Assembly (NCBI GenBank): GCA_003482695.1
Contig: DMYC01000160.1
Coordinates: forward strand, 1 to 6,865
Length of the DNA stretch: 6,865 nucleotides
Reading direction: 5' to 3'
Source: Clostridiales bacterium UBA8960
GTDB taxonomy: Bacteria > Bacillota > Clostridia > Peptostreptococcales > Acidaminobacteraceae
Shown here: in pieces, positions 6,102 to 6,865 of the stretch
Layout: every line of letters begins with the position of its first letter
Position numbering within the stretch: the stretch's first letter is position 1
Translations under genes and position numbers: made by a program
The notes under the pieces: model-generated
Databases searched by the model: none
Seen by the model: the letters and a program-made list of their open reading frames with translations, nothing else
What the model was told of the DNA's origin: nothing

Positions 6102-6115
6102 ACTAATATTGTCAA
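6087..6115 (-). promoter_or_regulatory. Sigma-A type promoter of the DUF3793-flavodoxin operon
   Basis: On the minus strand, a perfect -35 TTGACA (6115-6110), a 17-base spacer and a -10 TATCAT (6092-6087, 5 of 6 to consensus). The predicted start near 6080 leaves a leader of about 50 bases before the GTG at 6031. It lies downstream of the arsenite exporter terminator and directs transcription leftward. Confidence 0.85.
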
Positions 6116-6135
6116 GCATAACACAAAATATTTAC

Positions 6136-6175
6136 AAAAAAACTCGGCAAGATTACCCATGTAACCCTTGCCGAG
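6136..6175 (-). terminator. Intrinsic terminator of the arsenite exporter transcript
   Basis: CTCGGCAAG (6143-6151) pairs perfectly with CTTGCCGAG (6167-6175). Inside it TTAC (6153-6156) pairs with GTAA (6161-6164) around a four-base loop, giving a stacked stem with a small internal bulge. On the minus strand it is followed at once by seven Ts (6142-6136). The hairpin starts 13 bases after the exporter stop. A T7 run on the other side (6184-6190) could allow weaker termination on the + strand as well. Confidence 0.92.
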
Positions 6176-6188
6176 ATTCATCGTTTTT

Positions 6189-6865
6189 TTATTTACTTGT
6201 AGCTGGAAACCAGTGTTTAGTGCTATTGGCGATTTTTACGAGCATCAACATCACAGGCACTTCCACGAGCACACCGACGATCGTCGCAAGTGCCACTGGA
6301 CTAGTTGCACCAAAGAGTGCAATTGCAACCGCAACCGCAAGTTCGAAAAAGTTGGATGCCCCAATCATCCCTGCAGGAGCGGCGATGTCATGTGGGAGTT
6401 TCAACATCTTACTCGCAAAGTATGCGATAAAAAAGATTAAGAACGTTTGTATCGTGAGCGGAATCGCGATTAAAAAGATATGAAGTGGATTTTGAAGAAT
6501 CACATCCCCTTGGAAAGAGAAAATAATCACCAAAGTCAAAAGCAACCCGATAATCGTGATATTGCTGAACTTTGGAATGAACTTGTTCTGGAAGTAATCC
6601 AGCCCCTTCGTCTTCGTCACGTGATTTCTCGTTAAAACACCCGCTGTAAGAGGCACGACGACGAAAAGCACAACTGATAGCAACAGCGTATCCCATGGTA
6701 TCGATATGCCGCCTACTCCTAGTAAAAACGCAACAATCGGCGTGAACGCCACTAAAATAATCAAATCGTTTGTCGCAACTTGAACGACAGTATAAGCCGG
6801 ATTTCCTTTCGTCAAGTGACTCCAAACAAATACCATCGCCGTACAAGGCGCAGCACCTAGAATAA
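6189..6865 (-). CDS. ACR3-type arsenite efflux permease (N-terminus outside the window)
   Basis: This is an inner-membrane exporter of arsenite of the ACR3 family (BART superfamily), which extrudes As(III) using the proton motive force. The frame is open to the window edge, and the residues before the Met at 6836 read ILGAAPCTA, which continues into MVFVWSHLTKGNPAYT. That block is a hallmark of ACR3 and carries the conserved essential Cys in the fourth membrane helix, so the Met is internal. About 224 residues are visible; roughly 130 N-terminal residues of the usual ~350-370 are missing. Counting from that Met, about six hydrophobic helices follow, and GASNFFELAVAVAIALFG (159-176) holds the second conserved functional residue, Glu165. 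The end is intact and a strong terminator follows. In many genomes the gene lies in an ars operon with an ArsR repressor; any partners would be to the right. The symbol could be arsB, acr3 or arsY by different conventions, so none is given. Confidence 0.93.
   Translation of the reverse strand, partial: ILGAAPCTAMVFVWSHLTKGNPAYTVVQVATNDLIILVAFTPIVAFLLGVGGISIPWDTLLLSVVLFVVVPLTAGVLTRNHVTKTKGLDYFQNKFIPKFSNITIIGLLLTLVIIFSFQGDVILQNPLHIFLIAIPLTIQTFLIFFIAYFASKMLKLPHDIAAPAGMIGASNFFELAVAVAIALFGATSPVALATIVGVLVEVPVMLMLVKIANSTKHWFPATSK

Noticed and set aside
6109..6483. Plus-strand open frames opposite the arsenite exporter, and the 145-residue minus-strand frame at 6409-6846
   Set aside because: They are shifted translations of the ACR3 coding region; the + frames also cross its terminator. 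The true frame has clear ACR3 motifs.
6834..6836. Met codon at 6836 as the start of the arsenite exporter
   Set aside because: The frame continues upstream with ILGAAPCTA, part of a conserved ACR3 helix, so the gene begins beyond the window.

Overview
The window looks like chromosomal DNA of an anaerobic, low-to-moderate GC member of the Bacillota, most likely class Clostridia. The evidence is a short-chain flavodoxin very close to the clostridial type, a DUF3793 protein (a family of anaerobic Firmicutes), strong purine-rich Shine-Dalgarno sites, GTG starts, and a metNIQ operon of Gram-positive style with a lipoprotein MetQ. I cannot name genus or species from sequence alone.

Layout. Positions 1-2293 (+) hold the end of metN, then metI and metQ, a complete-looking D-/L-methionine ABC importer operon cut at its 5' end. 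Positions 2296-2380 are a dense block of palindromic repeats at the convergent junction. Positions 2385-4850 (-) encode a large membrane sensor (dCache, HAMP, degenerate GGDEF, intact EAL), probably a c-di-GMP phosphodiesterase; hand-counted sample lines are clearly more AT-rich than its neighbours. Positions 4932-4973 carry a further copy of the repeat, acting as a good terminator for the next unit. Positions 4980-6031 (-) form a likely two-gene operon, DUF3793 then flavodoxin, driven by a near-consensus sigma-A promoter at 6087-6115 overlapped by a near-perfect Fur box at 6083-6101. A strong intrinsic terminator (6136-6175) separates this from the 3' part of an ACR3-type arsenite exporter (6189-6865, -), which runs off the right edge.

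How they work together. MetN/I/Q import methionine across the membrane at the cost of ATP. The DUF3793-flavodoxin pair reads as an iron-starvation response: the FMN protein flavodoxin can replace iron-sulfur ferredoxin when Fur derepresses. The EAL protein would lower c-di-GMP in response to an extracytoplasmic ligand, and ACR3 extrudes arsenite. These four units have no obvious shared pathway.

Most unusual is the repeat family. Three copies lie 2-6 bases after three different stop codons (metQ, the EAL gene, flavodoxin), each in the same orientation relative to the gene it follows. I found no transposase, CRISPR array, RNA gene or clearly new defence or biosynthetic system.
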